Shown here piece after piece: positions 42,792 to 50,214 of a stretch of DNA of 64,000 nt (position 1 is its first letter; each line of letters begins with the position of its first letter). Made by a program: the position numbers and the translations under genes. Under the pieces are notes generated by a model, which searched no databases, was not told where the DNA came from, and was given only the letters and a program-made list of their open reading frames with translations. Source of the stretch: Paenibacillus phytorum (GTDB lineage Bacteria > Bacillota > Bacilli > Paenibacillales > NBRC-103111); assembly GCF_013141715.1 (NCBI RefSeq), contig NZ_WHOA01000257.1, forward strand, positions 1-64,000, given 5' to 3'.

Positions 42792-43463
42792 ATGGAGTAT
42801 ATACGGATTACAAGCATAGACAATCCCTTGTTTCGGAGCATGCATGATCTGATGAAAGAGGTATTTCCACCAGAAGAGGTGCTCGAATACGCATTGTGGA
42901 AAGAACCGCTCGAGGACCCCGGTATCCGGGTATTCGTAGCTGTTCATGAAGGTAAAGTCGTAGGTACAACGGAGTACCGCTACTATGATGACTTCCAAGT
43001 GGCGATGACAGACTTCACCATTATCGGTCAAGCTGGGCTTGGTATCGGTCGGTTCCTGGCGCGGAAACGCTGGAGCGATCTTGAAGTATTGGCAGCTGAA
43101 TCTGGCAAGCCGATGCTGGGGATGTTCGCTGAGATTTATGATCCCTATCGGACCCGAGATCATGCTTTCGGCGGCGTGAAGCCAATGGATCCTTATGTAC
43201 GGCGCGAGGTATTATCGCATCTGGGCTATAAGCGGATCGACTTCCCATACGTTCATCCCTCTTGGGAGAACAATGGAGAGGCGGTTGAGGAACTCGACCT
43301 CTGTTTCTTGCCAACAAATGAGGATCAAGATGAGTTAGACGCAGGGATCGTTGTGAAGTTCCTGAAACGCTATTATTCCGTTTTGGCGAATAAACCTAAG
43401 GCGTGGCATGACATGGTTGAGGAACTCGAGGGGAAAGTAACCTTGGCGCTGAAGCCGCTTTAG
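42792..43463 (+). CDS. GNAT-fold protein, third gene of the nitrilase operon
   Basis: 223 residues. The N-terminal half has the GNAT beta-sheet pattern (RVFVAVHEGKVVGTTEYRYY), but the acetyl-CoA loop is atypical (QAGLGIGRFLARKRWSDLEV instead of a Q/R-x-x-G-x-G/A after a helix). The C-terminal part is unlike common GNATs. AAGGAGTGAAG lies before the ATG. It is probably an acetyltransferase or a binding paralogue; I cannot name its substrate. Confidence 0.72.
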   Translation: MEYIRITSIDNPLFRSMHDLMKEVFPPEEVLEYALWKEPLEDPGIRVFVAVHEGKVVGTTEYRYYDDFQVAMTDFTIIGQAGLGIGRFLARKRWSDLEVLAAESGKPMLGMFAEIYDPYRTRDHAFGGVKPMDPYVRREVLSHLGYKRIDFPYVHPSWENNGEAVEELDLCFLPTNEDQDELDAGIVVKFLKRYYSVLANKPKAWHDMVEELEGKVTLALKPL

Positions 43464-43474
43464 AAGGGGTATGG

Positions 43475-43664
43475 ATAGGAGACTCCAAAGGCTTCTATTT
43501 CCTCAGAATTAGGCGAAGGTTTATGGATTAGAGTCTTTAAAGGCTGTTATTGGGAAGATTTTTTTGAAATGCATTCTTTTTAGCATAAATAGCAGTCCTT
43601 AGAGGCTTCTATATTATTAAAATCTACTGAAAATGCAAAAATAGGAGTCTCTACAGACTCCTAT
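43475..43664. repeat. Array B: four 24-bp imperfect palindromes spaced 52/62/52 bp
   Basis: Units at 43475-43498, 43527-43550, 43589-43612 and 43641-43664 fit ATAGGAGTCTC-TAAAGGCTCCTAT-like dyads. The pair-to-pair distance is 114 bp. The last unit (ATAGGAGTCT / AGACTCCTAT) is followed by TTTTTAT and may end the operon. The gap 43464-43734 contains no gene. Confidence 0.8.
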
Positions 43665-43669
43665 TTTTA
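43639..43669 (+). terminator. Probable terminator of the nitrilase-GNAT operon
   Basis: AAATAGGAGTCT and AGACTCCTATTT pair around CTAC, followed by TTTAT. It coincides with the fourth unit of palindrome array B. Confidence 0.65.
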
Positions 43670-43734
43670 TTGAGAAGCTCAATATCGTGTAAAAGTGCTC
43701 TGTATAACACCACGAATTGCTCCTCGTTTATTCC

Positions 43735-44184
43735 CTACCAACCAAAATCCAATGTCTTTCCAGTCTCGGCGAGTGTCTTGATATTGCTCAGAATCATCCA
43801 CCAACTTGCCTTGGTAGTCTCGAAGCTTGGGTGGTTGGGTGTCCAATTATCATTGACCAACGTTAGTTTTGTGCAGCTCCCAACAGTCTCAAGTGACAAC
43901 GTCATTCTAGATTCAAAGTCCGCATGATTCGGGTTGTAAGATGGACCGGCATGTTCGGTACAACTAATGAGCTTTTCCGGCTCGTAAGCCAATATCTTAC
44001 CGTATACATGAACGGTTTCCTCACCGTCATTACCAGGCCCCACATAAGCATAATCGGATCCAATTTCAAAAGTAGACTGAAGCACACTGCCAAAAAGAAT
44101 CTTACGCGTCCCCTCTGGAGTCACGAGAATATCCCACACTTCTTTCAGTCCTGCCCCAATGTAAAACTCGTATTTGAGTTCCAT
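43735..44184 (-). CDS. SRPBCC (AHSA1/START-like) domain protein
   Basis: 149 residues. The typical pattern FYIGAGLKEVWDILVTPEGTR opens the fold and ends with a long C-terminal helix (SWWMILSNIKTLAETGK). This fold forms a hydrophobic cavity for lipids, polyketides or other small ligands; the function of most bacterial members is unknown. It is divergent from an AraC-family gene 90 bases away. Confidence 0.88.
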   Translation of the reverse strand: MELKYEFYIGAGLKEVWDILVTPEGTRKILFGSVLQSTFEIGSDYAYVGPGNDGEETVHVYGKILAYEPEKLISCTEHAGPSYNPNHADFESRMTLSLETVGSCTKLTLVNDNWTPNHPSFETTKASWWMILSNIKTLAETGKTLDFGW

Positions 44185-44273
44185 ATACTTCCACTCCTTT
44201 GGTATGTGTTATGATTAAGTATAGATGATTGTACAACCTATGTATTGTAAAAACGCGACAAGGAGTGAGCGAA

Positions 44274-45077
44274 GTGATTCCCAAAGCCTCCAAGCCCAGC
44301 CTAGGTATTATGAATCTGCAGCAAGGCGAGCAGAAATTCCAGCTTTCGCGACTTACCCCATCCGAAGATCTGGCCTATTTCATCCGACATTACTGGATAG
44401 TTAGGTGGGATTTAACCGACCAGGAGCCTTATTTGCAGCATGTTATCCCGAATCCCTGTGTTAATCTCCTCGTTGAACCAGGTCGAACGGCCATCTACGG
44501 TCCGGGGAAAGAGAAGTATGGGCATTATTTGCAAGGCCAAGGATGCGTGTTCGGCGTCAAATTCAAGCCTGGCGGATTTTACCCTTTTGTGAGGCAGCCG
44601 ATTTCCGGTTTGCTGAACAATCCAATGAGTGTCCAGAGCGTTTTTGACATAGATCCACGTCGACTTGAAACGGATGTTTTTGCTCAAAAGGAAGAACATC
44701 TTATGGTTTCACATATCGAGCAGCTGATCCGTCCTAAGCTTCCTGAACAGGATGAACAGGTCGTTTTTATTAATAGGATTATCGATCATATCAATCAGAA
44801 GCCCGATCTCACCAAAGTAGATACTCTCTGCGATTACTTCAATGTGAATAAAAGAACGCTGCAGCGCCTGTTCGACCACTACGTCGGAGTTAGCCCCAAG
44901 TGGGTGATCAAACTGGCCCGAATCCAGAATGCTGCGGAGACGACGGATCTAAGCCGGAGGCATAATTGGTCCAAGCTCTCCATGGATCTTGGTTATCATG
45001 ACCAGTCGCATTTCATCAAAGACTTCAAGTCCATTATCGGCCAGACGCCTGATGAATATGCTCGGCTGACGGTATGA
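44274..45077 (+). CDS. AraC-family regulator with DUF6597-like N-terminus
   Basis: 267 residues from the GTG at 44274, which has AAGGAG eight bases upstream; the frame is open further 5' from an ATG without a site. N-terminal pattern GVKFKPGGFYPFV and a C-terminal helix-turn-helix pair (LCDYFNVNKRTLQRLFDHYV, DLGYHDQSHFIKDFKSI). Paralogue of the regulator at 39086-39907. It is divergent from the SRPBCC gene and may control it. Confidence 0.88.
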   Translation: MIPKASKPSLGIMNLQQGEQKFQLSRLTPSEDLAYFIRHYWIVRWDLTDQEPYLQHVIPNPCVNLLVEPGRTAIYGPGKEKYGHYLQGQGCVFGVKFKPGGFYPFVRQPISGLLNNPMSVQSVFDIDPRRLETDVFAQKEEHLMVSHIEQLIRPKLPEQDEQVVFINRIIDHINQKPDLTKVDTLCDYFNVNKRTLQRLFDHYVGVSPKWVIKLARIQNAAETTDLSRRHNWSKLSMDLGYHDQSHFIKDFKSIIGQTPDEYARLTV

Positions 45078-45080
45078 TAA

Positions 45081-45114
45081 AAAAGGACCGACACCTTGCT
45101 GTCGGTCCTTTTCA
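45081..45114. terminator. Terminator between the AraC and chemoreceptor genes
   Basis: AAAAGGACCGACA pairs with TGTCGGTCCTTTT around CCTTGC; T/A-runs on both sides suit the two convergent genes. Confidence 0.88.
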
Positions 45115-45143
45115 TTTGAAGGGTTGAAACTTATCGTTGCGCC

Positions 45144-46898
45144 TTACAGTTTAAATCGATGAGCCATGAACTGCATCTCTGAGGACATGATTTCCAATGA
45201 TTCCGAAGCGGATGTCAGCTCCTCCATCGCCGCGAGCTGCTCTTCCGTAGACGAGGAAATCAGATGCGCCAAATCATTGGTCTGGTTCGCCATTCGTTCG
45301 ATTTCCTGCAAGGAAGCGGCAATTTCCTGCGAGCTGGCAGACATCTCTTCGGCTGCTGCCGAAGCTTCCTGTACTTGATTCACAACGCTCCGCGTTGCGT
45401 CGAGAATACGAACAAAAGCTTGACCCGTATGCTGGATTGCACTCACACCTGCAGAAACCTCATGCTCGCCTTTTTCCATCGCCTCACCAGCCTGCTTCAT
45501 ATCCAATTGGATGTCTTGGATCAGCTCGGCAATTTCAGCGGCAGATGCCGAAGAACGCTCAGCGAGCTTTTTCACCTCGCCAGCTACGACGGCAAATCCT
45601 TTACCTTCATCTCCAGCACGCGCTGCTTCAATAGATGCGTTCAAAGCTAGCAAATTGGTTTGAGTGGAAATATCCGTGATTACCTGGACGATGTCCCCAA
45701 TATGCTGAGAACGTTCTGTAAGTTTCTCAACAATCTTGGCGAGATCGCCCACTGTAAGACTTACAGCATTCATCTGCATGGTTGTCTCGTTAATCAGGTG
45801 GTTACCTTGCTCCGCTTCCTTCAGCGTCATCTCTGATGCTTCATAGGCGGCAGACGAGGTTGTCGCGATCCGATGAATTCCAACAGCCATTTCTTCCATC
45901 GCTGTCGAGCTTTCATTGACACTGCGGGCCTGCGTTTCGTTGCTTATGACCATATCTTCAATAGAGGTCGAAATTTGATTGCTCGCTGTTGTCGTTTCCC
46001 CAATGGACTGGTTTAGTTCATGAGAAGAGTCCGTTAACTTATCTGAATTAGCTAAGAGCCCTGAAACGATTTGGCGTAGATGGTTGTGCATCAATTGAAA
46101 AGAAACCGCGAGTTCACCAATTTCGTCGTTATTGCTTACTTTTAACTGGGCTGAACGAAGATCTCCCATAGCGAACTGTTCCGCCTGAAGAGCAAGCTGT
46201 TTAATCGGTCTGGAAATATGGAAGGCAAAAAACGTCATCACCACGCCTCCAATTACCCAGCAGCAAATCAACGTAATGAGGATCGTGTTCAAAATATGAA
46301 CTTGTCCCGTATTGTAATCCTGCATATAAGAGCCTGCCGAAATGATCCAACCCCAATCCGAGTTCGTCGCCTCAGCAAACGCGATTTTTTCTCCTTCTTT
46401 GGTAGAGTTGGGAAGCGGCCAATTATAGATCGTGAAATCTCCTCCGCTTTTTCCTTTTTGAATCATATCCTTGATGTAATAAAAGCCGTCTTTTGTCTGT
46501 TTATCTAGAATGTTTTGACCTTCCAAAGATGGATGTGCCAGCAAGTCTCCATTCTCATTCAAGATGAAAAAGTAACCGTTGGCACCGAGATTGATGTTGG
46601 CATTGATTGAACGCGTTCCATCTTTCTTTGCTCCAAGCAGTATCTCCTTCACTCTTTCCTGAGCGTCTTCTTTCGACATCGTTCCCTGTTTCGAAGCTTT
46701 TTCAAAAGCAGCCGTTAGCTCCAACGCCATTTCGACCGAATTTTTCAAATTGCTTTGAATCAATTTATCGGTTTCTTGGGTTGAAACATTATACGTAATA
46801 GCACCTAACACTAATATGGGTGTTAACAGTAAAAGCAGAGAAACCAACATTAGTTTTTTGCGAATGGTTAATCGCCATATTTTTTTGTTTTTTGACAT
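45144..46898 (-). CDS. Methyl-accepting chemotaxis protein with Cache sensor domain
   Basis: 584 residues. Membrane helix 1 (about 13-33), an extracellular single-Cache domain (about 40-190, with GYFFILNENGDLLAHPSLEG and GWIISAGSYM), membrane helix 2 (about 205-228), a HAMP domain (ISRPIKQLALQAEQFAMGDL), and a long signalling coiled coil. The hairpin tip that contacts CheA and CheW is intact (ISTQTNLLALNASIEAARAG). It senses a small ligand and feeds the chemotaxis pathway. GAGGAGGGG precedes the ATG. Confidence 0.95.
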   Translation of the reverse strand: MSKNKKIWRLTIRKKLMLVSLLLLLTPILVLGAITYNVSTQETDKLIQSNLKNSVEMALELTAAFEKASKQGTMSKEDAQERVKEILLGAKKDGTRSINANINLGANGYFFILNENGDLLAHPSLEGQNILDKQTKDGFYYIKDMIQKGKSGGDFTIYNWPLPNSTKEGEKIAFAEATNSDWGWIISAGSYMQDYNTGQVHILNTILITLICCWVIGGVVMTFFAFHISRPIKQLALQAEQFAMGDLRSAQLKVSNNDEIGELAVSFQLMHNHLRQIVSGLLANSDKLTDSSHELNQSIGETTTASNQISTSIEDMVISNETQARSVNESSTAMEEMAVGIHRIATTSSAAYEASEMTLKEAEQGNHLINETTMQMNAVSLTVGDLAKIVEKLTERSQHIGDIVQVITDISTQTNLLALNASIEAARAGDEGKGFAVVAGEVKKLAERSSASAAEIAELIQDIQLDMKQAGEAMEKGEHEVSAGVSAIQHTGQAFVRILDATRSVVNQVQEASAAAEEMSASSQEIAASLQEIERMANQTNDLAHLISSSTEEQLAAMEELTSASESLEIMSSEMQFMAHRFKL

Positions 46899-47050
46899 CT
46901 ATACCCCTCCTCGGATCCATGACTATAGTCCTGATTGTAAAATAAGTATGAATTTTTTACCATCGACTTCCTTGCAAAATAATGTCACTTCAATGAACTT
47001 TTTGTGAAATTTTACCTATTGTATGTGAGAAAGGCCATTATCTGTCGGGG

Positions 47051-47170
47051 CAAGGAAGTTCCGAAACTGATTTTTATTAATGAGCGTGGATCGGAGTGAG
47101 GCAAAGGGGTCATTACGATTCTTGTCGCAATATACAGTTTTTCTGAATATGTCATGGAGCTTCAAGAGCA
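47051..47170 (+). pseudogene. Decayed fragment of the GNAT gene at 50215
   Basis: These 120 bases align without gaps to 50526-50645 inside the GNAT gene and differ at 13 positions (about 89% identity). The reading frame is recognisable (KLIFINERGSE and YSFSEYVMELQEQ) but an AGC codon has become TGA. No start, promoter or other part of the gene is kept. The rest of the gap 46899-47264 holds no gene. Confidence 0.9.
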
Positions 47171-47211
47171 GTCCTTCTTTTTTGCACCTTTTGAAGCAGC
47201 GCGATAGCCTT

Positions 47212-47258
47212 AAAAAGGAGAACGGGATGCCGGCATGAAATTGCCGGCACCCCGTTCT
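47212..47258 (-). terminator. Terminator of the sigY operon
   Basis: AGAACGGG-A-TGCCGGCA and TGCCGGCA-C-CCCGTTCT pair; on the minus strand CCTTTTT follows. Confidence 0.88.
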
Positions 47259-47264
47259 TTGGTA

Positions 47265-48062
47265 CTAAGCGGTCGCTCGCCGAGCGACGCGGAGATCTAG
47301 CGGCAGCCATGCTGCGTGCACGAGCATGTGCGCCACGATGGCAGCGGCGAGGCCATGCTGCCAGAACAGCCAACCGCAGTAGAGCGACACCCACAGGTTT
47401 AGGACGAGTATCGCCGTCCAGAACCGTGGGGTGAGCTTGCAGCCTGCGGCAGCATACGAAGGCGCGTGCCCCGCTGCGAACGCGATGCCGCTCACGAGGA
47501 TCGAGAGCCAAACTCCCGTGGCGGTGACACCGCCGCCGGGAGTTAGTAACGAGATCAACCATGCTAGGAGGCTCAGGAGTCCCCAACGAATGAGCACTTC
47601 CTCGACGACGCCACCGTAGAGCACGCGTACCCAAATTCCGCTTGCAAAGCGGAATTGCTCCATGCTGGCGACGGTGGCGTCGTCAAGCCAAGGCCGGAAT
47701 ACGAAGTAGTATCCGGCCAAGAAGACCGCGGCTCCTGGTGCGCCGACCAGGAGCCCTGCGAGGAGCTGCGGGCGCAGCAGCTCCCAGAGTCTAAAACCGC
47801 CTTCACCTTGCGCGAAGGCGAGAAGGAAGGGATCTGCGAGCCCGGCGCGGGGCGCGAAGTAGGCGCCAACAACGGCGAGCAAGGTAACGACCAGGCCAGT
47901 CTGGACGAAGACGAGCAGCCGTAGTATAGGTGCAGGTGGGAGCTTCTTCTTGCCTTCCGGTATCGGAAGGCGGCCTAAAGTGTGCACGATGCCGTAGGAC
48001 ATCAGCGCCAGCCCCGGGAGGCAGCTAATTAGTAATATAAATACGACAGACCAGTGAAACAT
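47265..48062 (-). CDS. CPBP-family intramembrane metalloprotease (CAAX-protease-like)
   Basis: 265 residues with about seven membrane helices. CPBP motifs are present: EEVLIRWG (EExxxR, near residue 155) and a second metal-ligand His in FAAGHAPSYAA, and a third His in HMLVHAAW near the C-terminus. Bacterial CPBP proteins include site-1-type proteases distantly related to PrsW, which cleaves an anti-sigma factor. It is the last gene of the sigY operon, much richer in GC than the others, and paralogous to the next gene upstream. Confidence 0.87.
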   Translation of the reverse strand: MFHWSVVFILLISCLPGLALMSYGIVHTLGRLPIPEGKKKLPPAPILRLLVFVQTGLVVTLLAVVGAYFAPRAGLADPFLLAFAQGEGGFRLWELLRPQLLAGLLVGAPGAAVFLAGYYFVFRPWLDDATVASMEQFRFASGIWVRVLYGGVVEEVLIRWGLLSLLAWLISLLTPGGGVTATGVWLSILVSGIAFAAGHAPSYAAAGCKLTPRFWTAILVLNLWVSLYCGWLFWQHGLAAAIVAHMLVHAAWLPLDLRVARRATA

Positions 48063-48092
48063 ATGGCATCATCCTTTTCTTAACTTTTACAA

Positions 48093-48878
48093 TCAACTAA
48101 ATATCGAGGACCAAACAACGTGCAAGAAGAAGTCCCCGGCCATATGAGAAAGGATGGCATATTCCAATCCTTTTTTCCAATACAGATATCCGAAGAAAAT
48201 CCCTAGAAGACCGTTACCGATGAGTGCTCTCACGATTAATACAGGAGTAAGCTCTCCGAATAGCATTTGCGTTGCTGGTAAATGTCCAAGCCCGAACAGC
48301 AGAGCTGCCACGACGATAGCTATCCCATACAGATAAGCCGGGATATGTGTACGATTTCTGAGAAACCTGGAGAATACCCATACGAGCAGTGTCATCAAAC
48401 ACAGCCGCACCAGCACTTCTTCGACGATACCGCCATAGAACATCGTTAACGCACTCTTCCATAAGGATACCGAGGGGACGATAGAGAGTGCAGGGAGAAA
48501 GGGTTTAAACAAGTAGATTTCCAGAACCAAAATCAACAGAGTGCCGACACAACTGCCTAAGAAAGAGATAATAAGCCATCTTTTTGAAAAGTCAATAAAG
48601 CGACCTTCATTCAACCAACTTCTCCATATCCGCAGATCCAGCCCTACTTTAGCTGCAAGCGAAAGACCGATCCAACTCGCAATCAAGGTCATGACAGTAA
48701 CCTGTAATACCATCAGAGCGATGGTGACGCCAATTGGAAGGCCGGCTTGATCCATTGTTTGACTCAAACCGCCCGACATCATGGACATCTGATACGGAAG
48801 CACAGTAATTCCGCCAAATGCGCCGAGCAAAGTAAGAGATAATATAAGCCGTCTATTTTTATGAAGTGGAATTGGCAT
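48093..48878 (-). CDS. CPBP-family intramembrane metalloprotease (CAAX-protease-like)
   Basis: 261 residues, about seven membrane helices. The catalytic motifs are EEVLVRLCLMT (EExxxR, near residue 163), FGLGHLPA and HMAGDFFLHV. It shares layout and motifs with the following CPBP gene, so the pair arose by duplication, but base composition differs strongly (moderate here, high there). Its place directly after the anti-sigma genes suggests a part in controlling the sigma factor or the response it drives. Confidence 0.88.
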   Translation of the reverse strand: MPIPLHKNRRLILSLTLLGAFGGITVLPYQMSMMSGGLSQTMDQAGLPIGVTIALMVLQVTVMTLIASWIGLSLAAKVGLDLRIWRSWLNEGRFIDFSKRWLIISFLGSCVGTLLILVLEIYLFKPFLPALSIVPSVSLWKSALTMFYGGIVEEVLVRLCLMTLLVWVFSRFLRNRTHIPAYLYGIAIVVAALLFGLGHLPATQMLFGELTPVLIVRALIGNGLLGIFFGYLYWKKGLEYAILSHMAGDFFLHVVWSSIFS

Positions 48879-48901
48879 TTGTTCACATCCTTGTACGATT
48901 A

Positions 48902-49120
48902 TTATTTGCGTGACCAGTTTCGGTGTATTTTACGGACTGCGAATAGATAGACGATGAAGGGGAACGGCACTTGAATGATCCCCCAGATCCCCCAGAACCA
49001 AGGGTATTTCGCGCCGCGTTTGCGTGCATCCATGAACAACCATGTGCTTTGCGCGAGTAGAAGAAGGGCAATTCCGACCCATGCCCAGAGGGGCAGTTGA
49101 TCCCATTTTGGATCATTCAT
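48902..49120 (-). CDS. yxlD: YxlD-like anti-SigY accessory protein
   Basis: 72 residues with two membrane helices (about 12-31 and 42-64) and a PLDc_N-like pattern (FMDARKRGAKYPWFWGIWG). In B. subtilis, YxlD acts with YxlC to restrain SigY. It overlaps the yxlC-like gene by eight bases and has AGGAGG nine bases before its ATG inside that gene, so translation is coupled. Confidence 0.78.
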   Translation of the reverse strand: MNDPKWDQLPLWAWVGIALLLLAQSTWLFMDARKRGAKYPWFWGIWGIIQVPFPFIVYLFAVRKIHRNWSRK

Positions 49121-49526
49121 AGTGGTGTTCCTCCTGTTTGCGAGCGAGTAGCCAGACCAGAGGCGCTACAACAGCGAGAACTTGAAAAGTGATGAAAACG
49201 ACAGGCTGTGCATTCATCATTGCATATAAGAGCGAGAGCAGCAGCAGAGCGGTTATCCACAATATGAGCAAGTCTCTCCTGAGCTTTGAACGCTGTTTGC
49301 TTTGCGTTTCAACGATTTGCTGATCGAACCAAGAGGGGCTTGGTGTGAAAGCCGGAAAGAGCTCATCGAGCCGTTGAAGCCCTTCTTGCAGCTGTTGTGC
49401 CATCATCTCATCTGTACCCTCTAGCCCTCGATAGACATCACTGCCTTTATAGCTTTGGCCGTCATCAAGGTTCTTGCTCCCGTCGTTTTTCGAAACTTCG
49501 CTTTTCTTCGGATCTTCCGGTTCCAT
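49113..49526 (-). CDS. yxlC: YxlC-like anti-SigY factor
   Basis: 137 residues: a long charged cytosolic N-terminus (to about 90) with the segment RLDELFPAFTPSPSWFDQQI, then two membrane helices (about 92-110 and 114-130). YxlC of B. subtilis is the membrane anti-sigma factor of SigY; this version has a longer acidic N-terminus. It starts immediately after the sigY stop. Confidence 0.8.
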   Translation of the reverse strand: MEPEDPKKSEVSKNDGSKNLDDGQSYKGSDVYRGLEGTDEMMAQQLQEGLQRLDELFPAFTPSPSWFDQQIVETQSKQRSKLRRDLLILWITALLLLSLLYAMMNAQPVVFITFQVLAVVAPLVWLLARKQEEHHYE

Positions 49527-50060
49527 CTACGCCAGCTCCTTTCGCAATTGTTTGAGTGCATGGTGCACTCTCGATTTGGCTGTGCCCTCTGCTATGGAGA
49601 GCATTTGCCCAATTTCCTCATACGTATAGCTATAGTAATGCTTGAGAATAACCGGGATACGGCTCTCCTGCGGCAGCTCTGCCAAGGCATTCAGCACATC
49701 AGGCCAAGCCTCATGTTGATGTCCGGCCTGCCACTGCATCTGACGTAAGGATTGCTGCTGTTCTTGCTCCTGCCAATGCTTCTCGCGTTTGCGCCGTCTT
49801 CCTTGATCAATCATCAAATGAGTGGCGATGGTTATGAGCCAAGATGAGAATTTGGACTTCCCATTGTACAGCTTTATTTTTTCGATACATCGGATCATGG
49901 TTTCTTGCGTAATATCCTCAGCCATCGGTGGATTAAGCGTTATTTTCAGCAGATACTTGTATACAAAAGCATAATGCTGCTGCAGCAGCTGGGACAGAGC
50001 AGTTTTGTCTCCCTGTATGGCTTGACGAATTAATTCGTGCTCTTCCAAGTGAATGAACAT
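49527..50060 (-). CDS. sigY: ECF sigma factor SigY
   Basis: 177 residues: region 2 (about 25-95) with ITQETMIRCIEKIKLYNGKSK and KFSSWLITIATHLMIDQGRR, and region 4 (about 120-175) with YSYTYEEIGQMLSIAEGTAKSR. Order of genes downstream (yxlC, yxlD) and length identify it as SigY-like. A promoter of the SigY type lies upstream, so it probably controls itself. The start is not fully settled: GAGAGG abuts the ATG at 50060, and a TTG at 50048 is an alternative. Confidence 0.87.
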   Translation of the reverse strand: MFIHLEEHELIRQAIQGDKTALSQLLQQHYAFVYKYLLKITLNPPMAEDITQETMIRCIEKIKLYNGKSKFSSWLITIATHLMIDQGRRRKREKHWQEQEQQQSLRQMQWQAGHQHEAWPDVLNALAELPQESRIPVILKHYYSYTYEEIGQMLSIAEGTAKSRVHHALKQLRKELA

Positions 50061-50085
50061 CCTCTCTGCCTGAATTCCTAGATAA

Positions 50086-50111
50086 TACGAACAGCTCCGA
50101 TAAATCGTTCA
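50086..50111 (-). promoter_or_regulatory. Predicted SigY autoregulatory promoter
   Basis: On the minus strand TGAACG (50106-50111), a 16-base spacer and CGTA (50086-50089), followed by TTAT. ECF promoters of this group have TGAAC and CGTC with about 16 bases between. Transcription would start about 18 bases before the sigY ATG. Confidence 0.65.
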
Positions 50112-50214
50112 ATGCGCACGAAAATTTATGTAAAATTATTTATTAGCTTACCACGCCATTGTTCAGACATGTATAATGACATCAGGTAAGAACTTTAGAA
50201 TGATGGAGGACAAC

